Shown here piece after piece: positions 12,324 to 22,386 of a stretch of 64,000 bases of DNA (position 1 is its first letter; each line of letters starts with the position of its first letter). Position numbers and translations under genes: made by a program. Source of the stretch: Zeus faber (Eukaryota > Chordata > Actinopteri > Zeiformes > Zeidae); assembly GCA_960531495.1 (NCBI GenBank), contig OY482861.1:1488001-1552000 (forward strand), in the 5' to 3' direction. The notes under the pieces were generated by a model that did no database searches, had not been told where the DNA came from, and worked only from the letters and a program-made list of their open reading frames with translations.

Positions 12324-12341
12324 ATCACGTCGGGGTCACCA
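12324..12341 (-). promoter_or_regulatory. Primer-binding site matching tRNA-Trp (copy 1)
   Basis: Read on the minus strand this is TGGTGACCCCGACGTGAT, the 18-nt sequence complementary to the 3' end of tRNA-Trp used as the primer site by avian sarcoma-leukosis viruses. It sits 3 nt beyond the proposed LTR end, as a retroviral primer site should. It fixes the orientation of the provirus. Confidence 0.93.
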
Positions 12342-12344
12342 ATT

Positions 12345-12686
12345 TGTCGTGTTCAAAATTTCCAAATCCGGAATGATGGGATGAAACTGGAACTTTGAGC
12401 TACGGAGAGTTTATAGGACGGTTTGAGAATCTACCAAAAAATAAAAAACGTTTTACGTCGACGTGGTTAGTCCTAAGCTGCGTGTCTCATCTAGCATACA
12501 TTTCACCCAGGAGTCTGCAGAAACTTTGTTTCCTCGTCACTTTGTTACAAACGACAGACCCCCCTTTGCGAGGCGGTCCCGCCTTTGTTATTTCCCATCT
12601 CCCGAGTATCTAGTTTCAGACTCCCCGCTGTGTGTGCGCCAGATTAACCGTTTCAGTGCCGGTTTCTAACTGGTTGCGTAGTTACA
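12345..12686 (-). repeat. Candidate retroviral LTR (copy 1)
   Basis: The downstream edge is set by the primer site: on the minus strand the LTR ends GAACACGACA. The other edge is proposed at 12686, where the minus strand begins TGTAACTACG, giving TG...CA ends and about 342 bp. A minus-strand TATA-like CTATAAAC lies near 12411-12418. With no second LTR in the window the outer edge is unproven. Confidence 0.55.
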
Positions 12687-12704
12687 CCCAGTGTCTTTAG
12701 ACAT

Positions 12705-12934
12705 GTTTTAATTTTGGCTCTGACTGATCAATAAAACTGTATTTCATAATTACCCACTATATGAATGATAGTAATGTACATGAATAAATTTATGTAATGT
12801 ATACTGTAGTATACACACATATAGTTTTGCTATCGAGGATTAGTTCAATCTGTAATGTTATAGTTATAGTAGTATAGTTATATGTAGTACGTAATAGTTA
12901 TAGTATATGTATATATATATATTTTTTTTTTTTC
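12705..12934. other. AT-rich sequence, no gene
   Basis: AT-rich stretch with tatagttatagtagtatag words and a short (TA) run before a T tract. No gene seen. Counterpart 35797-36025. Confidence 0.7.
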
Positions 12935-13610
12935 TCACAAAACCCAACAGGAAGTCGGCCATTTTTAATTTTCCTGACTTTTTAGTCATATTTATGTTTT
13001 GTACTTTAGCGAAACTCCTCCTTGGCGATTTATCGGATCGGCTTCAAACTTGACGAGTGTCTACAAGACACCTTCACAGCTTAACATTATCAAAATATAT
13101 ATATTTTTTGGCACACGGTGTGGGCGTGGCAACACGTTAAATTTCATGTTCCAAAAGATACTTGGAAATTCACGAAACTTTGTGCACTCGTCAGTCCCAG
13201 TGTGGCAATTGATATTCTATGGGTTCCGTGCTTGGGCATGGCAAAATGACCGGACACGCCCTGTTGAAAATTTCAAAACATCAAACCTATTCACTTTTTA
13301 ACATGAAATTGGGTATATTAATGTAACATCACTAGACTCAAAAAAAATTATATTGCCGCCATGACCGACACCCAACCAACAGGAAGGTGGCCATATTGGA
13401 TTTAATGTGCGCAAACTCCTAGGGGATTCATCAGATCGACTTCAAAGTTCGCGAGTGTCTACAAGACACTTTGGGGATTAAATGTATTAAAACATTGGGT
13501 TTTCGTCACACAATGTGGGCATGGCACTGTGTTGAATTGAAGTGTTAACCTGACTTTTGGGGCCTTAAGAAACTCGAAAAATCACAAAACTTTACACACT
13601 CAAGATCAAA
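12935..13610 (+). repeat. Modular dispersed repeat block, right of retrovirus (copy 1)
   Basis: Plus-oriented modules of the family at 5636-6567: ccaacaggaagtcggccatt, gcgatttatcggatcggctt, gtgtctacaagacaccttca, gtgggcgtggcaacacgtta and gtcccagtgtggcaattgat, with a second partial round starting near 13380. No coding potential. Confidence 0.8.
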
Positions 13611-13625
13611 CCTATTCACTTTTTT

Positions 13626-13898
13626 AGTACCTCCTCCGAGATCTGCATAGAATTCCGGCAGGTTTTCCTCTTGTCTTTCTCCTCCGTCGGCGTATTGGTA
13701 AACACAGTGGCGGCAGGACAAAGAGATCTTAGTACGTACTCCGGTAAGTTGCGAAAAAGTCCGTATGAGGTGTCGAACAGACGTCCAGGAGTGCTTGTCG
13801 TTCATATTGTAATAGCGACAGTGCACTGCATGCAAAAATAAGAACAATACAAATAGTAATAAACACAAAACTAAGAGTTGAATGCAGAGCCGGTGTGT
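13626..13898 (-). pseudogene. Fish LINE-type or orphan exon fragment with Arg-rich end (copy 1), tentative
   Basis: A minus-strand frame starting at the ATG near 13898 reads MDTPALHSTLSF, a hydrophobic stretch, then SLLQYERQALLDV. After one in-frame TAA it continues DLFVLPPLCLPIRRRRRKTR and GKPAGILCRSRRRY. The LLQYxRQALLDV start and the RRRRRKxRGKxAG end resemble the opening exon of many fish predicted proteins linked to non-LTR endonuclease/reverse-transcriptase genes. This resemblance is from memory. The in-frame stop and absence of downstream domains make it a fragment. Confidence 0.4.
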
Positions 13899-13929
13899 CC
13901 ATACTACGGCGCACCCGGAAGTTAGTCCG

Positions 13930-14790
13930 GGTTAACTCATAAGTTAGCTAGCTTCCTCTGCTGAACCAATATTTTACTAAAATGACTTTTACAACTCTCT
14001 TTGCTCCAACTTCCATCCTTAACAAAGAATCCCAAATGCATCATTTGCTAACTTTCCCACTTTCATTGTCTTTCACATCAACTTCCATAATCATTTCAGC
14101 CTGTCAACTAACTTTACAGCTCTCTCGCCTTGTTATATTTTTTTCAAATAAATTTAAAGCCTTACAGTATCCTTTCCAGAAATCCTACCAGATATTTAGA
14201 TTATAACGCTACTTTTAAACCAAGGACTCCTGTGGGAAACTAGTTTGACATGTTGTGTACAACACACATACTATGCTTACTGTATCTCACATTTATACAT
14301 TTGCTTGTTTTTAATCGCGATTTTCATCAGCCATGTAGCTAAACATACCCCGAGACACTGATAAAATGTCTCCGAACTCATCTCATCCATACGTGCTCCA
14401 GAGTGATCCATCGGCCAGGCGGTCACACGCCTCAAACACCATTTCAATCACCCAAGGATTCATTCATTCAACGCTTTTGCTAGGATGGGTCAAGAATAAT
14501 CTATAATAATCATGTATTTAATAATGTCGATTTTATTATTGGATAACATAAAGCAAATAAACAGACAAAAACCACGATTCTCTTGATCAATGCAAAATTG
14601 GCTACTTCATAAGTAAGGCATACATTTTTAATGTACAACACATCTCTGAGTACTTAAAAAAGCCCTCTATATAATACATTTCTCTTTATTCTTCTTCATA
14701 ATATTGTTCTTATACTGTAGCTAACCAATAATAAATGAAATACTTTTTACCATTAATGCAACTTCTGGTGCTCCTTCGTTTTGCTGATGG
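13930..14790. other. No gene or repeat recognised
   Basis: AT-rich sequence with only short frames. It should contain the lower-coordinate end of the hAT relic if that end survives, but I could not find a matching terminal inverted repeat. Counterpart 37021-37880. Confidence 0.6.
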
Positions 14791-15022
14791 CCTTCTAGTC
14801 TGGATCATACGTTGTGAGGTTAAGCTTAATGCAGGCGTTGAGGCTTCCATCAGTTAAACTTAAGCGTAGGATGGTCTTAATGTTTCTCAGATGCGAGAAA
14901 GACTGCTCACATGCATTTGTAAAGCCAAACATGGTCAATACGGCATTACTCACACGCTGCATTGTGTGCTGTGTGACGGGACGCTCGTTCCAAGTTTTAA
15001 GAATCAGCTGGTCTTCAGTTTC

Positions 15023-15215
15023 AAGTTCAAGTTCAAGTTCAAGAGATTATTTGTCACATACATATTGAAGTTTTTTCGACTTCTGTCCACTTTTGTTCAG
15101 CTGATTGGTCCGACTCGAGGCAGGGAGTTTTCTTAATGTTTGTCTGTCTTACAGAGGGGATCGGCGCATGGGCTCGTAAGCAGTCCAGCAGTGGAACGCC
15201 ATTCCTCCTGCTCCC
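15023..15215 (-). mobile_element. 5'-truncated LINE-like tail inserted in hAT relic (copy 1), tentative
   Basis: On the minus strand the segment ends TGTATGTGACAAATAATCTC followed by a TTGAAC-type tandem tail, as seen at the 3' ends of L2/CR1-like fish LINEs. It splits the hAT transposase end from the hAT 5' part. The upstream boundary is uncertain; no reverse transcriptase is visible. Confidence 0.4.
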
Positions 15216-15218
15216 AAG

Positions 15219-15256
15219 AGGATCATTATTATCCACAATTATTATAATGATCCTCA
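15219..15256. repeat. Short imperfect palindrome
   Basis: ggatcattat and ataatgatcc form 10-bp inverted arms around an AT-rich centre. The counterpart is 38310-38347. It may be part of the insertion inside the hAT relic. Confidence 0.6.
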
Positions 15257-15669
15257 GTGATACATATAATTGTGGCCTGCGTGCCGCAAGTTGAAATGAA
15301 CAGTAAAACTTTCGCCATGTCGGCGCACCACAGCCATCTCCTTCCCTAAGCCCTTACCTGTGGGCAGAGACTTCCACAAGTTGCGCCTGAGCAGAGACCC
15401 GGTAGGGGCAGGGCGCCGAGTAAATGGCGCCCCGGAGTCTTTATGTTGTCCGCAGCCGGTGCTTGACTACTTTGTCCGCCACATTTATATTTTGAATTTT
15501 ATTTTCAAGTTGTAATTTCTCTTACCTGTTTTACTTTAAAATGACACAGAATAATAATTTATTACTTGTTAATTGTGATGAAAAATTTTAGCTCAAAATT
15601 GTATGCGAGCCATATACCGTCATCAAAAGAGCCGTAATTGGCTCGCGAGCCATAGGTTCCCGACCCCTG

Positions 15670-17290
15670 CTCTAGATTGATTCAATCTTTAAGCTTACTC
15701 AGATCTTCCCTGATCGGAACAATATCTCAGTGAGTCGTCACCTTCACTTTTCGGGAATCTTGTGTTGCCTTTGCTGGACCTGTCCAGACGACTCCTTGTT
15801 GGATATCTTACGGCCGGTCTCTGACTGCCGCTGGGCACACAACCTGGACATGAAGAGAGTCTCATCATCGTCGCCAGATTGTTGGATAAATTATCCTAGG
15901 TGGTCGGTGAGGTTAATCTGCCCGCTACAGGAAAACAAAACTGAGAGTATTAAAGATATTTATTCTGCAAAATAAAGAGAAAGATACCGTCATGCTTCAA
16001 AGCAGTGTTCTGATCAGTCTACCCCTATTACTGACGAAGAGGGCTTTATACCAAAGAGAGGTTGTGTGTCAGGTGTCATTTACAACTCTGATCCTCAGTC
16101 ATATCCCTGGGTGTTCCCCCAAACAGTGATTTAACAGTCAAACTTCGGTCACAGACACAATCCTACTGTACCATAAAACAAACACACAACGCTCTTTTAA
16201 GTCCCTCTTGTCCTTATCCTTATCTCCACACAAGGTTAAGTGAAGGATGGAATGTGGTCTGGTTTTTCCAATACTACAACTGAAATGTTTTAGACAGTTT
16301 TTACACACAGACACACACAGACAATTTTTTTGTCTCTTTATATTAACTCTGAGTGACTCATAAAAACCCATAGACAATGAGTTTTATAACTAAGTAACAT
16401 ACAAAAGGCTATTGTCCTGTATAAAACATGTAAAACCTCATTCAAATAGTTGATCATGTGCATTTTTCTCTCACAGCCTACATACGTGCAACTGCGGCTC
16501 TAGCGCATGCCACTGTGATTGCACTGACGTTTCACCTTCTGGACTTGATAGACCTGCTGGCTAATTTAAGGGTCTTATTGGCCCGACTTAATGGCCTTGT
16601 TGGCCGACTTGAAGGACCTGCTGGATGCGTTGCCAAGCCCGCTTTGCGCACTCAAAGTTGTACTGCCACTGCGGTCCAGGCCTTTTGCCCGTTCCTCCAA
16701 GCCTGGCTGTCTGTTTGGGCCCACGAGTTCTGTGGAGCCTCAGCCTTTCGAGGGGTCTGAGGGTTCCGTGGGCCCTGGGTGTTCTGACATCATTGCTCTC
16801 AGCAATGCCTTGAGGTGAGGCCAATCTTTTTACTCTTAAGCCCTCACCACATGTAGCTGTACTTGGCTATACAGCGAGCTAAACACTCTTGCAATAAGTA
16901 CCCAGAGACAGGAGCGCACTTTTGGTATCGTTAATGAAAGCGGTGTAAAACTGTGGAACAGTAGAGAAATATGCAGATAAACGATCAATCTCTATGCAGA
17001 TGTAGATAACGTGTTAATACGTTGTCATAGCTCCCACATTGTATACATACAACAATAACATGAATTATCTCACAAATTGTGCTTTCTCAAGGGCAGTGAA
17101 GAGGCTGATGGAAGAGATGTTAATCCGGGTCTGGGACATGATCAGATTGGCTGAGTGTGCCTTGATCTGTTTATGCCTGTTCTGATTTTACTATTATATT
17201 ATTATACTATCATCCAAATGCTATGATGTTGCAATACTGACTGCGCGGGGGGCGCACCGGGAGGCAGAACAACCGTGTTTTGGTTGCATC
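15670..17290. other. Unrecognised region, possible exon-like stretches
   Basis: Holds an open stretch at 15730-15975 and a readable segment near 16005-16130 (TDEEGFIPKRGCVSGVIYNS), plus the exon-like block at 16479-16815. No family is recognised, the frames are short, and splice signals do not connect them convincingly. Counterpart 38761-40381. Confidence 0.35.
16479..16815 (+). other. Exon-like block, unidentified (copy 1)
   Basis: Preceded by a good acceptor (ttttctctcacag at 16478) and followed by a donor (gtgagg at 16816). One frame is open from 16591 to the donor (ending GCSDIIALSNALR), but the same frame has stops nearer the acceptor. The 16530-16630 part is built of short imperfect repeats (ggacctgctgg, ggcccgacttaatgg). 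It could be a decayed exon or chance. Counterpart 39570-39906. Confidence 0.3.
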
Positions 17291-17293
17291 TAA

Positions 17294-17418
17294 ATTTTTT
17301 AGTATGGCTTTTAAGTTGGTTTTTAACTGTATTTCTGTGTTTGTATTGGAACTGATTTTTTTAATCTGGCTTTTAAATCAGTTTTGAAACTGTATTTCTG
17401 TATCAGGATTGGGTCTGA
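17294..17418. repeat. Two-unit 63-bp direct repeat
   Basis: Two imperfect units sharing ggcttttaa and ctgtatttctgt (17327 and 17390). Counterpart near 40385-40509. No coding role seen. Confidence 0.7.
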
Positions 17419-17586
17419 ATTTTTGGGACACATCATCAGTAGTGGACCCCAGGACCATGGGGTGTTTGACCATTATCACTAGACACCCTCGCCTGAGGAA
17501 GGCCCTCCCGTGGTTGATCAAGCCTCGGAGTGTGTCCCATAGCCAATTGGAGTTCAATTTGGGTTATGCTCGATTGTGGGTAGGCA

Positions 17587-17665
17587 AAGAGTTTTGCTAA
17601 GCATTAATTTAGAATGATTTATGTTAAGAGTTTTGCTAAACATTAATTTTGAATGACCAATTTAC
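17587..17665. repeat. Two-unit 39-bp direct repeat
   Basis: gagttttgctaa(g/a)cattaatttagaatga-like unit repeated once (17589 and 17628). Counterpart near 40678-40756. Confidence 0.85.
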
Positions 17666-18060
17666 TAATGCTTCATGCAATTATGCCATGTCAAGGTTGG
17701 TATGGTAAATTATAAAAAAAAAATAAAAGGTTACGTTTAATAGGTATGTATTTAGAGGTGTCTTGTGTTCCTACTTTGTGTCAGGGTCTTCTGTAGGTTC
17801 AGAATGAAGTTAGCTCCTCGGCACATCTGAATTTATGGGGCATAGCTCCACCCATTTTTTGGAATAAACTCCTTTTTTTTCTTTGTTTTCTTCCAATAAA
17901 AATCCTAATTGGTTTTAACCAATTGGGGATGGGGGGATGGGTTTTAACCAACTTCATCTTTCATTTTCATAAACGTCCTTTACTTACTCAACTTACTACG
18001 CCGGATCGAGCTGTACACTCTACCTTCATCCACTCCCTCATTTTCATGAGGGAAAGGAGG
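17666..18060. other. No gene recognised; right flank of the duplicated unit
   Basis: Contains an A run and gttttaaccaa words repeated on either side of a short G-rich stretch. The last shared bases with copy 2 are at 18067 (41159). Nothing coding is seen. Confidence 0.6.
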
Positions 18061-21000
18061 ATAGAAAGAAGGAATGAATGAAAGATTGAAAGAAAGATTG
18101 AAAGAAAGATTGAAAGATTGAAGGAAAGAATGAAAGAAAGATTGAAAGAAAAATTGAAAGAAAGATTGAAAGAAAGATTGAAAGACTGAAGGAAAGAATG
18201 AAAGAAAGATGGAAAGAAAGATGGAAAGAAAGATTGACAGAAAGAAAGATTGAAAGAAATATTGAAAGAAAGATTGAAAGATTGAAAGAAAGAATGAAAG
18301 AAAGATTGAAAGATTGAAAGATTGAAAGATTGAAAGAAAGAATGAAAGAAAGACTGAAAGATTGAAAGAAAAATTGAAAGAAAGATTGAAAGATTGAAAG
18401 ATTGAAAGAAAGATTGAAAGTTTGAAAGACAGATTGAAAGACTGAAAGAAAGATTGCAAGAAAGATTGAAAAAACAGAAAGATTTAAAGATAGAATAAAA
18501 GAAAGATTGAAAGAAAGATTGAAAAAAAAGAAAGATTGAAAGATTGAAAGAAATATTGAAAGACAGAAAGATTGAAAGAAACAATTAAAGAAAGATTGAA
18601 AGATTAAAATAAAGAATGAAAGAACGATTGAAAGAAAGATTGAAAGAAAGATTGAAAGAAAGATTGAAAGAAAGATTGAATGAAAGATTGAAAGAAAGAA
18701 TGAAACAAAGATTGAGATAAAGAACGAAAGAAAGACTGAAAGAAAGAATGACGGACAGAAAGATTGAAAGAAAGAATGAAAGAAAGATTGAAAAAAAGAT
18801 TGAAAGACTGAAAGAAAGAATGAAAGAAAGATTGAAAGATTAAACAATTGAAAGAACGATTGCAAGAAAGATTGAAAAAAGAAAGATTGAAAGAAAGAAT
18901 GAAAGACTGAAGGAAAGAATGAAAGAAAGATTGAAAGATTAAAAGAAAGAATGAAAGAAAGATTGAAAAATTGAAAGATTGAAAGAAAGACTAAAAGAAA
19001 GAAAGAACGATTGAAAGAAAGATTGAAAGAAAGAATGAAAGAAAGATTGAAAGAAACAATGAAAGAAAGATCGAAAGATTAAAAGAAAGAATGAAAGAAA
19101 GATTGAAAAATTGAAAGAATGAAAGAAAGACTAAAAGAAAGAAAGAACGATTGAAAGAAAGATTGAAAGAAAGAATGAAAGAATGAATGAAAGAAAGATT
19201 GAAAGATTAAACAATTGAAAGAAAGATTGCAAGAAAGATTGAAAAAAGAAAGATTGAAAAAAGAAAGATTGAAAGAAAGAATGAAAGAAAGATTAAAAGA
19301 AAGATGGAAAGAAAGTTTGAAAGAAAGAAAGATTGAAAGAGATAAAAGAAAGATTGAAAGAAATAATGAAAGAAAGATTGAACGATTGGAAGAAATATTG
19401 AAAGAGAAAAATTGAAAGTAAGAAAGATTGAAAGAAAGAATGAAAGAAAGATTGAAAGATTGAAAGAAAGAATGAAAGAAAGATTGAAAGATTGAAATAT
19501 TTAAAGAAAGAATGAAAGAAAGATTGAACGATTGAAAGAAAGATTGAAAGAAAGATTGAATGATTGAAATATTTAAAGAAAGATTGAAAGATTGAAAGAA
19601 AGAATGAAAGAACGATTGAAAGAAAGAATGAAAGAAAAATTGACTGATTGAAAGAAATATTGAAAAAAGAAACATTGAAAGAAAGAATGAAAGAAAGATT
19701 GAAAGAAAGATGGAAAGAAAGATTGAAAGAAAGAAAGATTGAAAGAAATAATGAAAGAAAGATTGAACGATTGGAAGAAATATTGAAAGATAGAAAAATT
19801 GAAAGTAAGAAAGATTGAAAGAAAGAATGAAAGAAAGATTGAAAGATTGAAAGAAAGAATGAAAGAAAAATTGAAAATTGAAAGAAAGAATGAAAGAAAG
19901 ATTGAAATATTGAAAGAAAGATTGAAATAAAGATTGAAAGTTTGAAAGAAAGATTGAAAGAAAGATTTAAAGAAAGAAAGATTGAAAGAAAGATTTAAAG
20001 AAAGATTGAAAGATTGAAAGAAAGATTGAAAGAAAGAATGAAAGAAAGATTGAAAGATTGAAAGATTGAAATAAAGAATGAAAGAAAGATTGAAAGATTG
20101 AAAGATTGAAATAAAGAATGAAAGTTTGAAAGAAAGATTGAAAGAATAACAAAAGAAAGATTGAAAGATTGGAAGAAATATTGAAAGATAGAAAAATTGA
20201 AAGTAAGAAAGATTGAAAGAAAGAATTAAAGAAAGATTGAAAGATTGAAAGAAAGAATGAAAGAAAGATTGAAATATTGAAAGAAAATATTGAAATAAAG
20301 ATTGAAAGTTTGAAAGAAAGATTGAAAGAAAGATTTAAAGAAAGAAAGATTGAAAGAAATATTGAAAGAAAGATTGAAAGATTGAAAGAAAGATTGAAAG
20401 AAAGAATGAAAGAAAGATTGAAAGATTGAAATAAAGAATGAAAGTTTGAAAGAAAGATTGAAAGAAAGATTTAAAAAAAGAAAGATTGAAAGTAAGAAAG
20501 ATTGAAAGACATATTGAAAGAAAGATTGAAAGATTGAAAGAAAGATTGAAAGAAAGATTGAAAGAAAGATTGTAAGACTGAAGGAAAGAATGAAAGAAAG
20601 ATTGAAAGAAAGAAAGATTGAAAGATTGAATGATTGAAAGATTGAATGATTGAAAGATTGAAAGAAAGATTGAAAGAAAGATTGAATGACTGAAAGATTG
20701 AAAGAAATATTGAAAGTTTGAAAGAAAGATTGAAAGACTAAAAGATAGATTGAAAGATTGAAGATTGAAAGATTGAAAGAAAGATTGAAAGAAAGATTGA
20801 ACGACTGAAAGATTGAAAGAAAGATTGAAAGTTTGAAAGAAAGATTGAAAGACTGAAAGAAATAATGAAAGAAAGATTGAAAGAAAGAATGAAAGAAATA
20901 TAGAAAGAAAGATGGAAAGAAAGATTGAAAGAAAGAAAGATTGAAAGAAATATTGAAAGTTTGAAAGAAAGATTGAAAGACTGAAAGATAGATTGAAAGA

Positions 21001-21350
21001 TTGAAGATTGAAAGATTGAAAGAAAGATTGAAAGAAAGATTGAACGACTGAAAGATTGAAAGTTTGAAAGAAAGATTGAAAGACTGAAAGAAATAATGAA
21101 AGAAAGATTGAAAGAAAGAATGAAAGAAATATTGAAAGAAAGATGGAAAGAAAGATTGAAAGAAAGAAAGATTGAAAGAAATAATAAAAGAAAGATTGAA
21201 CGATTGGAAGAAATATTGAAAGTAAGATTGAAAGTTTGAAAGAAAGATTGAAAGAAAAATTGAAAGAAAGATTGAAAGACTGAAGGAAAGAATGAGTGAA
21301 AGATTGAAAGAAAGATTAAAAGAAAAAAAGATTGAAAGTATTAAAGACTG
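18061..21350. repeat. GAAA/GATT array bridging the two duplication copies
   Basis: About 3.3 kb of the same purine array. The right part (19467-21350) is collinear with 1-1884; the left part (18061-19466) has no counterpart in the window and may match array lying left of position 1. A block of about 142 bp is tandemly repeated near 18935 and 19077. Minus-strand open frames of up to 273 codons here are low-complexity shadows. Confidence 0.95.
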
Positions 21351-21351
21351 A

Positions 21352-21392
21352 AAAAACCTACCCTACGGCCGACCACCGTAGGGTAGGTTTTT
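21352..21392. repeat. Perfect 17-bp inverted repeat (hairpin) at array edge, copy 2
   Basis: Same hairpin as at 1886-1926, carried by the second duplication copy with no change. It again marks the border between the purine array and non-repetitive sequence. Confidence 0.95.
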
Positions 21393-22318
21393 ATCAGCAG
21401 ATTAATTGAAAATGGATAGTTAGGTGCAGGCAAAGGCCAAAGGTCAGGGTTTACCACCATACTACTCTTCCCCCGCGTGAATACATTGCACTTTTTCTTT
21501 GTTACAAAGCATATCAGGAGACTTACTAAGCCCTGTGTGAGCCCTTGTTTGTTTTCTTGTGCCATCTGCTCCTTTTTATTTTATAATAAATAATTGTAAT
21601 TTTTTATCTACCTTTTGTACAGTGGGTGTAGGTTTATTCCCCGTTCGATTAAGTTTGGAAGAAAATATTATACTGTCAAAACCATCAAATTAAATAACAA
21701 TTGATTCTGTGCTCTCTTTTAAAGTATATGTGGTATTTGTCATACTTATCTGGAAATCAATTGATGAACCGGTATTTAAGTCGAAAATGATCTGCATAAT
21801 ATGCTCAAATTTACTACATTTACTTACAGCGTGCTTAGGTAGAAAAATAATCTTTACTTTCCAATTTTTGATATGTTTAAGTGGTGTTGGCCTGAGGCCT
21901 GATTTCTTAAATTGGTTGTATATCCTTTCAAATTAATAATTATACTTTTGGAAGGTTTATATTTTTCAATCAGAATCTGACCTATTGATTAAAAAAAGTG
22001 TTCAGTGTCAAAGTTTGCATGTCAATAGACCATAACATGGTGGGTCCCCTGTGTAATCAAAAAGTCAGGTGGGGTTCCCATGAGGCTCAAAAATTCAGGT
22101 CTAAAATCTTTTTGAGGGTTATCATTTTTTAAAGTAGTTTTTGTATCATCAAAAAATGATCCGTGATTTATGTACTCAACACTAAACATTTTACGAGACA
22201 CAAGGACGCGTTAGCATGGGCTATGCCACGTGAAAACCCCAGCATGCAATGGGGGGCGTACCTTCGTATTCCTGTCTATTATTTGTCCGCATTTTGTTAA
22301 TTGTTTATATTCTTGTTA

Positions 22319-22386
22319 TTTACATTTACATTTACATTTAGTCATTTAGCAGATGCTTTTATCCAAAGCGACTTACAAGGGAGAAT
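22319..22386 (+). repeat. Widespread teleost short repeat (copy 2)
   Basis: Duplicate of the element at 2853-2920, at the expected offset of 19466. Confidence 0.75.

Larger units (their letters stand above)
6568..12686 (-). mobile_element. Endogenous retrovirus, class I-like, copy 1 (broken)
   Basis: Minus-strand provirus fossil with one LTR at its upstream end (12345-12686) and a primer site at 12324-12341. A leader follows, then gag-derived sequence (8986-10926), protease-derived sequence (8141-9001) and integrase-end sequence (about 7303-7679). No second LTR is seen at the lower-coordinate end, where the element meets the dispersed repeat. It is broken, with several breaks, and is shorter than the duplicate at 27054-35778. 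It predates the duplication; with one LTR it cannot be dated by LTR comparison. Confidence 0.9.
14795..15669 (-). mobile_element. hAT DNA transposon relic (copy 1)
   Basis: At 14795-15022 the minus strand encodes VSNAVLTMFGFTNACEQSFS followed by HLRNIKTILRLSLTDGSLNA and a TAG stop. This is the C-terminal hAT dimerisation domain (pattern FGSxxxCEQxFSxxxxxKxxxRxxLTDxxL). The element end at 15669 reads CAGGGGTCGGGAACCTATGG on the minus strand, a typical hAT terminal repeat, with ctctagat next to it as a possible 8-bp target site. GC-rich sequence at 15330-15480 includes a minus-strand donor-like CACAGGTAAG, possibly the old first exon. Most of the transposase (BED finger, catalytic core) is missing, and 15023-15300 looks like a later insertion. 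Confidence 0.8.
1..18067. repeat. Segmental duplication, copy 1 (left end outside window)
   Basis: This block recurs in the same orientation at 19467-41159. The offset is a constant 19466 from position 1 to about 4490. It steps to 19472 at a CA run and 19477 at a GTTTA run, to 20486 after a 1-kb block unique to copy 2, and to about 23091 after the retroviral interior. Where I compared the copies, differences were occasional single bases. The window opens inside the purine array, so the true left end is not visible. Homology ends at 18067, where the sequence enters a fresh stretch of the same array. Confidence 0.97.

Noticed and set aside
12345-12720. AATAAA near 12729 as the polyadenylation signal of the LTR
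   Set aside because: It lies on the plus strand while the provirus runs on the minus strand, and it falls outside the proposed LTR.
17409-17600. Possible reverse-transcriptase-like phrase (FLGHIISS) in the region
   Set aside because: The phrase is only eight residues, the frame closes quickly and no other polymerase block is nearby.
18044-18865. 273-codon minus-strand open frame rich in Phe, Ser, Ile and Leu
   Set aside because: It is the antisense of the GAAA/GATT array, which lacks stops in this phase; no protein-like composition or motif.
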